Shown: in pieces, positions 63,168 to 64,000 of the stretch | How the letters are laid out: each line of letters starts with the position of its first letter | Position numbering within the stretch: position 1 is the first letter of the stretch | Assembly (NCBI GenBank): GCA_913057235.1 | Contig: CAJXNI010000012.1 | Coordinates: 30,989 to 94,988, forward strand | Direction of reading: 5' to 3' | Length of the DNA stretch: 64,000 bases | Source: an uncultured Bacteroidota bacterium | GTDB lineage: Bacteria > Bacteroidota > Bacteroidia > Flavobacteriales > Schleiferiaceae | The notes under the pieces: generated by a model | Database searches by the model: none | Told to the model about the DNA's origin: nothing | The model's input: only the letters and a program-made list of their open reading frames with translations | Position numbers and translations under genes: made by a program

Positions 63168-63795
63168 TTATTACAATATTCCGGTAGGTTGTTTTTTGAT
63201 AAATCTTTTTATCGTCTCTAAAGAAAATGTCTACAATCTCCACAGGAAACATTAAACCTTCAAAGTTTTGATATTCCGTAAAAATTTGCTTGCGTAATAT
63301 GTCGCCTTCAGAGTTAAAAAAAACGATGCCATTAAGCAATTTACCTTTCGTAGAGACCATAACCTTCCCAAAGGTATCGTCTAAAATTTTAGGGGGCAAC
63401 CAAGTGGATATAACCATACCCTGATCTTTTTCTACTTTATCTAAACTGTAAATAGAACCTTCTAGCCCGTAGTTGCTGAGGTCATTATTCAAGGCAAGGT
63501 TGAAGATGGAAAATTCGGCAATGGCAATTCCGCGATTTCGGTCAATTAGGCTATCTCCCTCAAAACGATAAATGGCCGTGTCAGCAAAAACCCATAGTTG
63601 CTCTCGGGGAAACCGAATTCTATAAACCAGCTTACTTTCATTCTTATCAAAAAAGAAGGAGCCTACCGTTAAACTCCCCAAGGAATCATTTTTTGATTTC
63701 ACCGAAAAATCGCCCGTAATTCTAAATACTTGCTGAGCTTGTGCTGAAAGCCCAAGTATTAATAAACCTAGCAAACAGATTATTCTAAATCGCAT
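63115..63795 (-). CDS. LolA-like outer-membrane lipoprotein carrier homologue
   Basis: A 226-residue periplasmic protein with a signal peptide (to LSAQAQ) and a single half-barrel-like beta domain. Features resembling the LolA/DUF4292 group are FRITGDFSVKSKND, YRIRFPREQLWVFADTAIYRFEGD, and a C-terminal strand with FPVEIVDIFFRDDKK. It overlaps yidD by 53 bases and leads the four-gene operon. Carrier function is inferred from the fold alone. Confidence 0.7.
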   Translation of the reverse strand: MRFRIICLLGLLILGLSAQAQQVFRITGDFSVKSKNDSLGSLTVGSFFFDKNESKLVYRIRFPREQLWVFADTAIYRFEGDSLIDRNRGIAIAEFSIFNLALNNDLSNYGLEGSIYSLDKVEKDQGMVISTWLPPKILDDTFGKVMVSTKGKLLNGIVFFNSEGDILRKQIFTEYQNFEGLMFPVEIVDIFFRDDKKIYQKTTYRNIVINEKSNQNLYQFELPAER

Positions 63796-63818
63796 AATAA
63801 CCGGTTCCTTAAAAAAAC

Positions 63819-63856
63819 CGGTTTAAAAAACGTCTCAAGAGACGTTTTTTAAACCG
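63819..63856 (-). terminator. perfect 18-bp inverted repeat, terminator of the gene at the right edge
   Basis: CGGTTTAAAAAACGTCTC and its exact complement around AA, lying 24 bases past the stop of the cut-off gene and 24 bases before the LolA-like operon. The A- and T-runs inside the stem make it usable on both strands. Confidence 0.8.
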
Positions 63857-63879
63857 ATCAGTTACATTTCTAATGATTA

Positions 63880-64000
63880 CTAAATAGCTCCTGAAGATGA
63901 GGCAGCTGAAGCGAATGCAGCAATGTATATGATCACAAGCACTACGGTATAACCAATACATCCATAAAGTGCTTTCATGGCTTCATCACGATCCTCAGTA
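63880..64000 (-). CDS. 3' end of a membrane protein gene (partial)
   Basis: Stop codon TAG at 63880-63882; the visible 39 codons read TEDRDEAMKAL, then a single hydrophobic helix (YGCIGYTVVLVIIYIAAFAS) and a Ser/Ala tail. The gene continues beyond the window; an internal ATG could also give a 32-residue small membrane protein. No family assigned. Confidence 0.6.
   Translation of the reverse strand, partial: TEDRDEAMKALYGCIGYTVVLVIIYIAAFASAASSSGAI

Overview
The window is chromosomal DNA from a member of the Bacteroidota, most likely a marine-type Flavobacteriales (Schleiferiaceae/Cryomorphaceae-like). The signs are a secreted M43 protease ending in a type IX secretion (por) sorting domain, a DUF5686 protein with a CarboxypepD_reg-like N-terminus, a TonB-dependent receptor with the same N-terminal domain, an ExbB with a signal peptide and acidic linker followed by two ExbDs, an SDR-type L-threonine dehydrogenase, absence of Shine-Dalgarno sequences, and repeated matches to the Bacteroidota -7 promoter box TAnnTTTG. 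There is no phage, plasmid, IS element or CRISPR array.

Layout. 0-6 kb: tRNA/rRNA modification genes (trmB, an alkyltransferase-like gene, rsmI) convergent with the translation block rplM-rpsI, rpsB-tsf and pyrH-frr. 6-16 kb: secreted metalloprotease, orphan GreA-like protein, the 2-oxoglutarate dehydrogenase E1-E2 pair (sucA-odhB), a small beta-barrel protein, and an rfbA / polyprenyl synthase / small hypothetical operon. 16-26 kb: RND-type exporter, DUF5686 protein, small lipoproteins, a split transglutaminase gene, and a tetR-SDR-metallohydrolase operon. 26-30 kb: Cys-rich protein, tRNA-Ser(GGA), and the exbB/exbD energy-transduction operon. 30-40 kb: dusB, an acylphosphatase-rbfA-permease operon, a YtxH/holin/small-protein trio, broken MscS, aldehyde dehydrogenase, broken hydrolase-OsmC gene, TraB-like protein. 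40-46 kb: hemN and hemJ, a triplicated small-RNA locus, an Rrf2 regulator and a TonB-dependent receptor. 46-64 kb: RecB-like helicase-nuclease, polA, phosphoesterase, L-threonine dehydrogenase, amidase, Nramp-like transporter, trhO, hmgA, and a tight operon of a LolA-like protein, YidD and two TPR proteins, with a cut-off gene at the right edge.

Two things stand out. First, at 42951-43325 three almost identical ~70-nt transcription units, each with its own TATATTTG promoter and its own strong intrinsic terminator, stand in tandem between haem-synthesis genes and an Rrf2 regulator: a candidate multicopy small RNA. Second, between 22 and 39 kb at least five otherwise well-preserved genes carry in-frame stop codons (one also carries two homopolymer frameshifts). 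All the stops can be explained by single G-to-A changes on the + strand, which points to recent decay, a directional mutational process, or sequence artefact. Everything else is mostly ordinary housekeeping content.
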